A DNA stretch of 7,025 nucleotides. Origin: Acidobacteriota bacterium. Its GTDB lineage: Bacteria; Acidobacteriota; Vicinamibacteria; Vicinamibacterales; UBA8438. The notes beneath the pieces were generated by a model. The model saw only the letters and a list, made by a program, of their open reading frames with translations. It was not told the DNA's origin and did not search any database. The position numbers and the translations under genes are program-made. Of this stretch, positions 1 to 5,657 are shown piece by piece (position 1 is the stretch's first letter; each line of letters opens with the position of its first letter). Where the stretch lies: NCBI GenBank assembly GCA_011523485.1, contig WTGR01000777.1:1-7025 (forward strand), in the 5' to 3' direction.

Positions 1-34
1 ATCCGTCGCCGCGGCCAGCACCGCGGCGACGGAT
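1..34. repeat. Perfect 14-bp inverted repeat (hairpin) at the left edge
   Basis: Positions 1-14 (ATCCGTCGCCGCGG) are exactly complementary to 21-34, with a 6-base loop (CCAGCA) at 15-20. The stem is long and GC-rich, so it would form a very stable RNA hairpin on either strand. No T-run follows on the plus strand (GCGGACGACG), so it is not a classic intrinsic terminator for rightward transcription. For leftward transcripts coming from the hydroxylase gene that ends at 182, the bases that would hold a T-run lie outside the window. It may therefore be the stem of that gene's terminator, a REP-like dispersed element, or a palindrome that extends further left. The dyad itself is certain; its role is inferred. 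Confidence 0.85.
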
Positions 35-181
35 GCGGACGACGCCGAACACGTACCTCTCATCGCGCGTCGCCCGCCGGCCCGGGGCACCACTCGCTCG
101 GCCAGGCCACACCGACGCCGCGGGCGGCGCTGCCCCTCCCGGTTCCTTGACTTCATGTCGATTGCCCCTCCCGCACGCGTC
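35..181. other. Gene-free stretch with a short direct repeat
   Basis: I see no convincing gene here. The short open frames on both strands have Arg/Pro-rich translations with no family resemblance and overlap the real hydroxylase gene antisense. The only structure noted is an 11-base direct repeat, TGCCCCTCCCG, at 131-141 and again at 163-173, 32 bases apart. On the minus strand this lies just 3' of the hydroxylase stop codon. Confidence 0.5.
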
Positions 182-1039
182 TCAGTTTCTCTTCGACATC
201 CAGCGCCGTCTCTTGAAGACCACGCGGTCGAGCCAACCGACCGGCCAGCGGGGCTGAGGAGTGAGCTTGCGGGCATCCTCTTTCGTCGCCGGCGCACCAT
301 CCAGCAGGAGTTCGTCCGGCTGTTTGTACGTGCCGAACAGCAGATCCGCGACCGGGATGCCGAAGAACCCGGCCACGTTCAGGTTGCAGCGGTAGTTCGC
401 GTGGTGGGCTTGATGGAATCCGTACGCCGCACGCCACACCCTGCCGAACGTCCGGTTGTTCAGTTTCGGCTTCCACCAGGCATCGTACGGCAGGTGATGG
501 GCGACGTGGACGGTCTCGTACAGAAACAGGGCGATCGCAATGGCGGCGTACCCGCCGATGAGTATCGGGATGCCCGGGAACGAGAAGGCGAAGGGCGCGA
601 AGAACGGCGTGAACGCGGCGAAGGCGGGAATCAGGCCCCAGGGTGGGAACGTGGCCTTGTCATCGCGCGCCACGTCGCAGATCGGATACCTGCTTCGAAC
701 GATCTTCGTCGCATCATCGAAGCCTATCGATGTCAGCTTGTGGTGCGTGAGGTGACTCGTGCAGAAGGCGCGCAGGAACCTCACCGTCTCGATATGCAGC
801 AGGTAGCGGTGAAAGAAGTATTCCGCGAAACAGAGCAGCAGACTGCAAACCAGGCCCGTGAGCACGATCGCCCCGATGCCCGATGACACCTGCTGGTCCC
901 AGGTCGATCGGAAGAAATACCGCACGAGCGCAAAGACCGCGAGCAGTTGCAGGGCGATGAACGCTGCGAACCAAAGGAGAGCGGCCGGGCGTCTCTTGCG
1001 GCTCTCGAAGGAGAGGAAGTTCAAGGTCGGCAGTCTCAT
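182..1039 (-). CDS. Fatty acid hydroxylase/sterol desaturase superfamily membrane protein
   Basis: This 285-residue integral membrane protein most likely uses a di-iron centre and O2 to hydroxylate or desaturate a lipid (fatty acyl, sterol or carotenoid-like); the substrate cannot be read from sequence. Four histidine clusters are visible: HRYLLH at 77-82 (HX4H), HLTHH at 96-100, HVAHH at 178-182 and HQAHH at 209-213. This spacing is typical of the family, where the histidines hold the two irons on the cytoplasmic face. Hydrophobic spans lie at about 21-42, 54-76, 134-152 and 156-176. The C-terminal NVAGFFGIPVADLLFGTYK region resembles the segment after the last His box in known hydroxylases. 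The ATG at 1039 was chosen because the protein turns family-like there. The frame stays open to 1225, but that extension is Ala/Arg/Pro low complexity and no strong ribosome binding site decides the start. It is read in the same direction as the ABC operon but 235 bases downstream, so it is probably a separate transcript. Confidence 0.9.
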   Translation of the reverse strand: MRLPTLNFLSFESRKRRPAALLWFAAFIALQLLAVFALVRYFFRSTWDQQVSSGIGAIVLTGLVCSLLLCFAEYFFHRYLLHIETVRFLRAFCTSHLTHHKLTSIGFDDATKIVRSRYPICDVARDDKATFPPWGLIPAFAAFTPFFAPFAFSFPGIPILIGGYAAIAIALFLYETVHVAHHLPYDAWWKPKLNNRTFGRVWRAAYGFHQAHHANYRCNLNVAGFFGIPVADLLFGTYKQPDELLLDGAPATKEDARKLTPQPRWPVGWLDRVVFKRRRWMSKRN

Positions 1040-1047
1040 CGCGAGAG

Positions 1048-1076
1048 ACTCTAGGAGCTTGCGCCGCAGAAAGCAA
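1048..1076 (-). promoter_or_regulatory. Weak candidate promoter for the hydroxylase gene
   Basis: On the minus strand, TTGCTT (1076-1071, 3 of 6 consensus bases) and TAGAGT (1053-1048, 4 of 6) are separated by exactly 17 bases. Only 8 bases lie between the -10-like box and the ATG at 1039, so transcription would start at or within a couple of bases of the start codon and give a nearly leaderless mRNA. That would fit the lack of a clear Shine-Dalgarno sequence. The match is modest and could be chance in a 235-base gap. Confidence 0.25.
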
Positions 1077-1214
1077 CGGAGTGCGGTCTGCGGGCGCCTG
1101 CCCCTGGAGCGGTGGGGGATGGGGCGAACACGGAGCCCCGCGACGGGTTCGGCGGCGCTAGCGCGAACCGGTGAGGCGGGGCGAGCTGGGGCCGCGTCTG
1201 CCGCCCCGGCCGCG

Positions 1215-1243
1215 CTCGAAGACACCCCCTGGGCCGCTTCGAG
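1215..1243 (-). terminator. Possible stem-loop after the ABC operon
   Basis: CTCGAAG at 1215-1221 pairs exactly with CTTCGAG at 1237-1243 across a 15-base loop. It lies 32 bases past the stop codon of permease 2 in the direction of transcription. No T-run follows the stem on the minus strand, so it is not a standard intrinsic terminator. It could stabilise the 3' end or be chance. Confidence 0.25.
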
Positions 1244-1274
1244 TCTCGCGGGCTCGCATGCAGGCGCCTCCGTG

Positions 1275-2432
1275 CTACTGGTAACGGAACGTCCGCGCCG
1301 CCGCCGCGCCGCAGACCAGCGCGCCGGTCGCCAGAGCGATGACGTGGGGAATCGCAGCGGCCGGGCCGTAACCGAAGTTCACCAGCAGGTGGAGCGCGTC
1401 CATCGTCCAGCCGCTGGGCAGGAACCCCGCGAGCGACTGCATCCAGCCGGGCGTGATCTCGATCGGCCACCAACAACCCCCGAGCGCCGCCAGCGCCATG
1501 GTGCCGATGACGCCGATGCCCTCCATCTGGCCCTTGCTGCGCGCGACGTTGGCCAGCAGCAGCGCGAGCGAGGCGTTGAACGCGGCCCAGGCGAACAGGG
1601 TCACTCCCACCATCCCGATCGCCGCGCCCCAGTCCATCCCGAACAGCACCCGGCCGACGAGCATGGCGAAGCCGATCTGCACCAGCCCGAGCGTCATGCG
1701 CGCCAGCCACTTGCCGGCGACGACGGACGCCGGGAGGATCGGAGCCGCGGCGAGGCGGCGCAGCAGGCCCTGCTCGCGCTCGATGACCAGTTGGACCGCG
1801 CCGCCCATCAGGACGAGCATCGTGAACATGACCATCGTGCCCGGGATGGCCTGCGAGTAGCCGCTCGGCGGTATCTCGCGCCGGCCGGCCGGGGCGACCT
1901 GCAGCGTCAGGTGGCGCGGCGCCGCGGCCAGCGCCGCGAACGCCTCGGGCGACGCGCCGCCCTCCTGGATCGAGGTGGCGACCAGGTCGGCCAGCACCGT
2001 GTACACGGCCCGCCCCACGCGCAACTGGTCGTACTGCCGGTTGAGGTCCTCGCCGCGGCGTTCGAACCTGAGGATTGCCTGGTGCCCGTCCAGGATGGAG
2101 GCCGTCAGGCCGTCGTAGCCGGCGGCCGGCGCGGGCAGCGTCAACCGGCGCGCGTACCGCGCGGCCTCGGCCGGAGACGCCCGCACCACGGCGAAGTTCT
2201 GATCCTCGAGCCGGCGCGTCAGCTCGTCCACCAGGAACCCGCCCGCTTCCGCGCCGACGAGAGCGAGAGAGTCGGGCCGATCCGGATCCGGGCTCCCGAA
2301 CCCGCCCGTCACGGTGCCGAGGAAGTAGAAGAAGACGATCGGCATCAGGAAGGTCCACAGGACCATCTCGCGCTCGCGAATCAGCATCGCCAAGTCGCGC
2401 CCCGCGATGAACCGGACGTCCCGCCACGTCAT
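1275..2432 (-). CDS. ABC-2 type transporter permease, subunit 2
   Basis: This 385-residue inner-membrane permease is the last gene of a three-gene exporter operon. Hydrophobic spans are visible at about 24-42, 197-216, 244-265, 268-292, 305-322 and 358-380. Between spans 1 and 2 lies a soluble segment of about 150 residues (45-197), presumably extracytoplasmic, as in ABC-2 permeases of the YhhJ/YbhS type. The EREQGLLRRLAAAPI stretch (218-232) after span 2 matches the conserved cytoplasmic coupling region of the family. The N-terminal LIREREMVLWTFLMPIVFFYF segment is also characteristic. The start is ATG, with AGGTG (2442-2438) 5 bases upstream, and the upstream permease stops only 12 bases before it, so the two genes are cotranscribed. 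It is homologous in layout to permease 1 but not a copy, which suggests a heterodimeric channel. The substrate is unknown; family members export drugs, lipids, polysaccharides or peptides. Confidence 0.93.
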   Translation of the reverse strand: MTWRDVRFIAGRDLAMLIREREMVLWTFLMPIVFFYFLGTVTGGFGSPDPDRPDSLALVGAEAGGFLVDELTRRLEDQNFAVVRASPAEAARYARRLTLPAPAAGYDGLTASILDGHQAILRFERRGEDLNRQYDQLRVGRAVYTVLADLVATSIQEGGASPEAFAALAAAPRHLTLQVAPAGRREIPPSGYSQAIPGTMVMFTMLVLMGGAVQLVIEREQGLLRRLAAAPILPASVVAGKWLARMTLGLVQIGFAMLVGRVLFGMDWGAAIGMVGVTLFAWAAFNASLALLLANVARSKGQMEGIGVIGTMALAALGGCWWPIEITPGWMQSLAGFLPSGWTMDALHLLVNFGYGPAAAIPHVIALATGALVCGAAAARTFRYQ

Positions 2433-2444
2433 CTCGTCACCTGC

Positions 2445-3704
2445 TCAACGCATCAGGAAGGCGCCGCGCAGCAGCCGCCCGCAGAGGGCGCCCGCGGCGA
2501 GGGCGGGCAGGCCGATGGCCAGCGCCGCCGACAGCAGGCCCGCGGCGTCCGGCGCGGCAGCCACGATCTCCTTCAGGCGGACCACCGCGATCCCGTTCGG
2601 CGTCCAACGCCCGATCGCCGCCATCCACGCGGGCATCGCCTCGAAGGGAAAGAACGAGCCGCCCAGCATCATGACCGGAAACACGACCAGCGTCGTCAGC
2701 ACGTTGCCCGCCCGCGGGCTGGAGGCGACGAGCTGCAGCAGCACGAAGTAGACGAGCAGCGCCACGCCGGCGAACGTCGTCCACAGGATCGCCAGCGGCG
2801 CCTGCGGCAGCGGCAGGTCGAAGAACACCGCCCCGACCGCGACGCCGACCAGCGCCGCGGCGCCGACGAGTCCCGCGCCGGCCAGCAGCTTCCCGGCGAG
2901 AAAGGCGCTCATCGACGGGGGCGCGAACACCGCGCGGCGCAGCGTCCCGAACCGCTTCTCCTCCCAGACGTCGCTGCTGAGACCCTGCCCGATGAACAGG
3001 ATCGACATGAAGATGACGCCGGGGAGCACGATCAGGCCCAGGTCGCCGAAACCCGGTGCGCCGGATGCGTCGGACTCGTCGGGTGCGACGTGCTCGACGG
3101 TCAGCACCGGCGGCGACAGCGTGTCGCCGAGCTCCCGCAGGCGCGTGTTGATGGTCGTGCTCAGCTCGACGATCACGTCGTTGGAGAAGAAGTCGCTGTC
3201 CGGAGGCGGACCGTCCGCGATGCGGCGGGCCGGCTCGCCGAGCACGCGTTCGCCGTAGAACGCCGCCTCGACGACGATCTCCAGCGCCTCCTCGAGCATG
3301 CCGGGCAGAATCCGCTGGGCGGGATTCGTGACGAGCCGGATCTCGACCGACTCCTCCCCGAGAACCGCCTCCTGCAATCCCGCCGGCAGGATCAACAGCG
3401 CGCTGGCGTCGCCGGCGTCGACTATCCGCCGGCCCTCGTCGCGATCCACGGGCGTGACGTCGAAGAGCTCCCCGAGCGGCCCCTGGCCGGCGGCCCCGGC
3501 GAGCATCCCGCTGACGAACGACTCGTCCTCGTCCGCCACCAGCAGCCGGCCGCGCGGCCCGGCGCCGTCGCCGCCGGAGCTCAGCGCCACGATCATCGCC
3601 CCGATGGCCAGCGGCAGCCCGAACCACATGATCAGGGCCGCCGGGTCCGCCAGACGCCGGCGCAGGTCCTTGACCGCCGTGATGCCGATGAAGCGCCCGT
3701 TCAC
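2445..3704 (-). CDS. ABC-2 type transporter permease, subunit 1
   Basis: This 419-residue inner-membrane permease is the middle gene of the exporter operon. Hydrophobic spans lie at about 23-41, 222-242, 270-295, 303-327, 334-353 and 390-410. A large soluble domain at 45-220 lies between spans 1 and 2 and is presumably outside the cytoplasm. The coupling region WEEKRFGTLRRAVFAP (247-262) carries the EE-x3-GTLRR pattern typical of ABC-2 permeases, and the GGSFFPFEAMPAW segment (348-360) is a common family feature near span 5. The start is GTG at 3704: its GTGA overlaps the TGA stop of the ATPase gene by 4 bases, and GGGAG (3717-3713) lies 8 bases upstream. This implies translational coupling to the ATPase. 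The frame stays open upstream to 4409, but that part is antisense-like Arg/Ala-rich sequence inside the ATPase gene. The substrate is unknown. Confidence 0.93.
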   Translation of the reverse strand: MNGRFIGITAVKDLRRRLADPAALIMWFGLPLAIGAMIVALSSGGDGAGPRGRLLVADEDESFVSGMLAGAAGQGPLGELFDVTPVDRDEGRRIVDAGDASALLILPAGLQEAVLGEESVEIRLVTNPAQRILPGMLEEALEIVVEAAFYGERVLGEPARRIADGPPPDSDFFSNDVIVELSTTINTRLRELGDTLSPPVLTVEHVAPDESDASGAPGFGDLGLIVLPGVIFMSILFIGQGLSSDVWEEKRFGTLRRAVFAPPSMSAFLAGKLLAGAGLVGAAALVGVAVGAVFFDLPLPQAPLAILWTTFAGVALLVYFVLLQLVASSPRAGNVLTTLVVFPVMMLGGSFFPFEAMPAWMAAIGRWTPNGIAVVRLKEIVAAAPDAAGLLSAALAIGLPALAAGALCGRLLRGAFLMR

Positions 3705-4630
3705 TCGCGCAGCTCCCGTCCCGTCAGCTTGATGAACAGGCTCTCGAGGCTCGGCCGGCTCAGGGTGGTTTCGCCGACCTGGCCGCCCGCTTCGGTGACG
3801 GCCCCGAGAATCGCCGGCAGGCGCCGCGAGGCGGAGCCGGCGGCCAGCAGCAGGGCGCCGGTCTCGATGCTCACCGCGTCGACGTCGTCGAGCGCCTCGA
3901 CGGCGCGGCGCGCCGACTCCGGATCGAAGGCGCCGGTCAGGCGGAGCAGGTCCCGCTCGCCGACCATCGCGCGCAACTCGTCGAGCGTGCCGGCGGCCAG
4001 CAGACGGCCGTGGTCCATGATCGCGAGCCGGTCGCACAGCTCCTGCGCCTCTTCCATGTAGTGCGTGGTGTAGAGCACGCAGGTGCCGGCGGCCACCTCG
4101 GCGCGCACCAGGTCGAGCAGCCGCACGCGGCTTTGCGGATCCACGCCGACGGTGGGCTCGTCGAGCAGGAGCACGCGAGGCCGATGCACGATCCCGCAGC
4201 CGAAGTTCAGGCGCCGCTTCATGCCGCCGCTGTACTTCTTCACCGGCTCGCGCGAACGGTCGAGCAGCCCGGTCAGCTCCAGCACCTCGCCCACCCGCCG
4301 CCGCAGCTCCGGCCCGCGCAGGCCGTAGGCCGCTCCCCAGTAGCCGAGGTTGTCCGCGGCGCTCAGGTCCTCGTACAGCGCGAGCTCCTGCGGCACAACG
4401 CCGAGGCACGCCTTCGCCGCCCGCGGGTCGAGCGCCACGTCGTGCCCCAGGACGCGGACGCGCCCCGACGACGGGGCCAGGAGGCCGCAGATGCAGCCGA
4501 TGGTGGTCGACTTTCCTGCCCCGTTGGGTCCCAGCAGACCGAAGACCGCACCCTCGCCGGCGACGAGGCTGACGCCGTCGACGGCGACCAGGTCGCCGTA
4601 GCTCTTGTGCAGATCCTCGACCTCTATCAA
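3701..4630 (-). CDS. ABC transporter ATP-binding protein (ABC-2 exporter type)
   Basis: This 309-residue cytoplasmic ATPase powers the exporter formed with the two following permeases. All motifs are present and intact: Walker A GPNGAGKS (34-41), Q-loop Q81, signature YSGGM (133-137), Walker B VLLLDEPT (153-160), D-loop VGVDP (161-165) and switch histidine H190 in TTHYMEE. The C-terminal region (about 220-309), ending in SLESLFIKLTGRELRE, is the extension usual in the DrrA/CcmA/YbhF-like subfamily. The start is TTG at 4630. It is preceded by AGGAG (4641-4637) at 6 bases, and the protein aligns with the family from its second residue (IEVEDLHKSYG). No in-frame ATG lies nearby; the frame stays open to 5464, but that upstream part is non-homologous and antisense to the acyltransferase gene. 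It is the first gene of the operon, and its stop overlaps the next start. Confidence 0.96.
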   Translation of the reverse strand: MIEVEDLHKSYGDLVAVDGVSLVAGEGAVFGLLGPNGAGKSTTIGCICGLLAPSSGRVRVLGHDVALDPRAAKACLGVVPQELALYEDLSAADNLGYWGAAYGLRGPELRRRVGEVLELTGLLDRSREPVKKYSGGMKRRLNFGCGIVHRPRVLLLDEPTVGVDPQSRVRLLDLVRAEVAAGTCVLYTTHYMEEAQELCDRLAIMDHGRLLAAGTLDELRAMVGERDLLRLTGAFDPESARRAVEALDDVDAVSIETGALLLAAGSASRRLPAILGAVTEAGGQVGETTLSRPSLESLFIKLTGRELRE

Positions 4631-4636
4631 GCCACT

Positions 4637-4641
4637 CTCCT
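4637..4641 (-). promoter_or_regulatory. Shine-Dalgarno site deciding the TTG start of the ATPase
   Basis: AGGAG on the minus strand ends 6 bases before the TTG at 4630. A GTG at 4635-4633 is closer but out of frame: it reads GTG-GCT-TGA and stops after two codons, so it cannot start the ATPase. The spacing therefore supports TTG. Confidence 0.75.
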
Positions 4642-4681
4642 GCCTGCTTCGACGCACGAAACTCGCGCCGGGTTCACGGGG

Positions 4682-4693
4682 CCGCAAATGCGG
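4682..4693. promoter_or_regulatory. Small dyad CCGCA-AA-TGCGG in the divergent region
   Basis: CCGCAAATGCGG is a 5-bp inverted repeat around a central AA. It lies between the two divergent genes, 52 bases upstream of the ATPase start and just behind the candidate -35 box of the acyltransferase gene. The position suits an operator, but the arms are short and a chance palindrome is possible. Confidence 0.3.
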
Positions 4694-4705
4694 ATTGTCT
4701 GCCGC

Positions 4706-4734
4706 TTGACACGAGCCGCCCGCGGTTGTCAGAT
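4706..4734 (+). promoter_or_regulatory. Candidate sigma-70-type promoter for the acyltransferase gene
   Basis: TTGACA at 4706-4711 matches the -35 consensus perfectly. Seventeen bases later, TCAGAT (4729-4734) is a weak -10 with only three consensus bases and no A at the second position. Transcription would begin near 4741, which favours the ATG at 4763 over the in-frame ATG at 4733. An inverted repeat TGACA-N15-TGTCA (4707-4711 and 4727-4731) overlaps both boxes, its half-sites centred 20 bases apart (about two helical turns), so a regulator bound there could block this promoter. No comparably good promoter was found on the minus strand for the ABC operon. Confidence 0.4.
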
Positions 4735-4762
4735 GAGTCCGGCCGACCACGAGAGCGTTTCC

Positions 4763-5575
4763 ATGTCCACGCCCCAGCCCGACCATGGACCTCCGCCCCG
4801 AACCCGTCGCGCGAGAAGAGCCGGCGGCGGCGTGCGTATCGCCTGGACCGTAGCGACGCTCGTGGTCGTCCAATCGATCGTGTGCGGCCTGGCCATCCTG
4901 CCGGTCGTGGCCGTGTGGGGGCCGCTGCTGGCGTGGACGGCCGACAGTCCCGTCGCGCGGGCGGCTGCCGTGAGCTTCGCCGTCGTCCCGTCCTACGCGC
5001 TGTTCGCGATCGCCCTGATGTTCGGATCCGCGGCCGCCACCCGCGTGACGGGCTGGCGGACGCAGCCGAACGCCCACATCCGGCTTGCCGACCTCGACTG
5101 GCCGCTGCTGGACTGGGTGCGCTACATGGTGGCGATCCATATCGTCCGCCTGTTCGCGGGAACGCTCTTCCGCGGGACGCCCATCTGGAGCGCCTACCTG
5201 CGGCTGAACGGCGCCCGCGTGGGGCGCCGGGTATACGTGAACAGCCTGGGGGTGAGCGACCACAACCTGCTCGAGTTCGGCGACGACGTCGTGATCGGCG
5301 GCGACGTCCACCTGTCGGGCCACACGGTCGAGGGCGGCATCGTGAAGACCGCCTCCGTGCGGCTGGGAAACCACGTCACGGTCGGACTCGGATCGGTGGT
5401 CGGCATCGGCGTCACCATCGGCCCCGACGTGCAGATCGGCGCGCTGAGCCTCGTACCGAAGCACGTGACTCTCGACGGCGGCCGCGTCTACGTGGGGGTG
5501 CCGGCGCGGCCCCTCGTTACGGACGCCTCGCCGGCGGAGGCGCGAGACTCGTCGACGGCGCGGGGCGGAGATTGA
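4763..5575 (+). CDS. Membrane-anchored hexapeptide-repeat (left-handed beta-helix) acyltransferase-like protein
   Basis: This 270-residue protein combines a membrane anchor with a transferase-like domain. After a basic N-terminus (about 12-25, Arg-rich), hydrophobic stretches lie at about 26-58 and 66-92. From about 146 to 250, short repeats of the [LIV]-G-x4 kind appear (ARVGRRVYVN, VVIGGDVHLSG, VRLGNHVTVG, VTIGPDVQIG), ending in VYVGVPARP, as in the left-handed beta-helix fold of acetyl/acyltransferases. The arrangement resembles the C-terminal membrane/beta-helix part of Pls-type non-ribosomal peptide synthetases, here without adenylation or carrier domains; that resemblance is from memory. 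H187 is a candidate catalytic histidine, unproven. ATG at 4763 is preferred because of the promoter position and a weak GAGAG upstream; ATG at 4733 would add ten residues. It is divergent from the ABC operon. The donor and acceptor are unknown. Confidence 0.8.
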   Translation: MSTPQPDHGPPPRTRRARRAGGGVRIAWTVATLVVVQSIVCGLAILPVVAVWGPLLAWTADSPVARAAAVSFAVVPSYALFAIALMFGSAAATRVTGWRTQPNAHIRLADLDWPLLDWVRYMVAIHIVRLFAGTLFRGTPIWSAYLRLNGARVGRRVYVNSLGVSDHNLLEFGDDVVIGGDVHLSGHTVEGGIVKTASVRLGNHVTVGLGSVVGIGVTIGPDVQIGALSLVPKHVTLDGGRVYVGVPARPLVTDASPAEARDSSTARGGD

Positions 5576-5629
5576 GGTATCGGTCCGTTCTCGATCTACT
5601 CGACGTCGCCCTCGTTGCGCTCGTCGGAA

Positions 5630-5649
5630 TCCGGCCGCTGAAAGCCGGA
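5630..5649. terminator. Weak stem-loop between convergent genes
   Basis: TCCGGC (5630-5635) pairs with GCCGGA (5644-5649) across an 8-base loop. It lies in the 82-base gap between the convergent acyltransferase and HerA-like genes, where a shared terminator would be expected. Neither strand has a T-run after the stem, so function is doubtful. Confidence 0.35.
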
Positions 5650-5657
5650 GAGCAATC

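Larger units (their letters stand above)
1040..1274. other. Gene-free gap between ABC operon and hydroxylase
   Basis: These 235 bases separate the stop of permease 2 from the start of the hydroxylase, both on the minus strand. Frames that run through it are antisense or upstream extensions with Arg/Ala/Pro-rich translations and no recognisable domain. It holds a 7-bp inverted repeat near the operon's 3' end and a weak promoter candidate just upstream of the hydroxylase, listed separately. Nothing else is evident. Confidence 0.6.

Noticed and set aside
1040..1225. N-terminal extension of the hydroxylase to 1225
   Set aside because: The extra 62 residues are Ala/Pro/Arg low complexity without family resemblance, and the family-like protein begins at the ATG at 1039.
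1051..2427. A 458-codon minus-strand frame over permease 2
   Set aside because: It overlaps permease 2 in a shifted frame, is Arg/Gly/Ala/Asp-rich and lacks membrane spans. Permease 2 itself has clear spans and the coupling motif.
858..4061. A 1067-codon plus-strand open frame
   Set aside because: It is antisense to the hydroxylase 5' end and most of the ABC operon. Its translation is Arg/Gln/His/Asp-rich with no domain or membrane pattern, as expected when GC-rich coding DNA is read on the opposite strand.
3705..4409. N-terminal extension of permease 1 through the ATPase gene
   Set aside because: It reads the ATPase gene in the wrong frame. The GTG at 3704 has a Shine-Dalgarno site and a 4-base overlap with the ATPase stop.
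4631..5464. Extension of the ATPase frame to 5464, and the 4010 start of the acyltransferase frame
   Set aside because: Each extension runs antisense through the other real gene and gives His/Arg/Asp-rich or otherwise non-homologous translations. Both genes have plausible starts at 4630 and 4763.
5576..5657. Intrinsic terminator with T-run between the convergent genes
   Set aside because: Only a 6-bp stem is present, with no T-run on either strand, so it is recorded as a weak stem-loop only.
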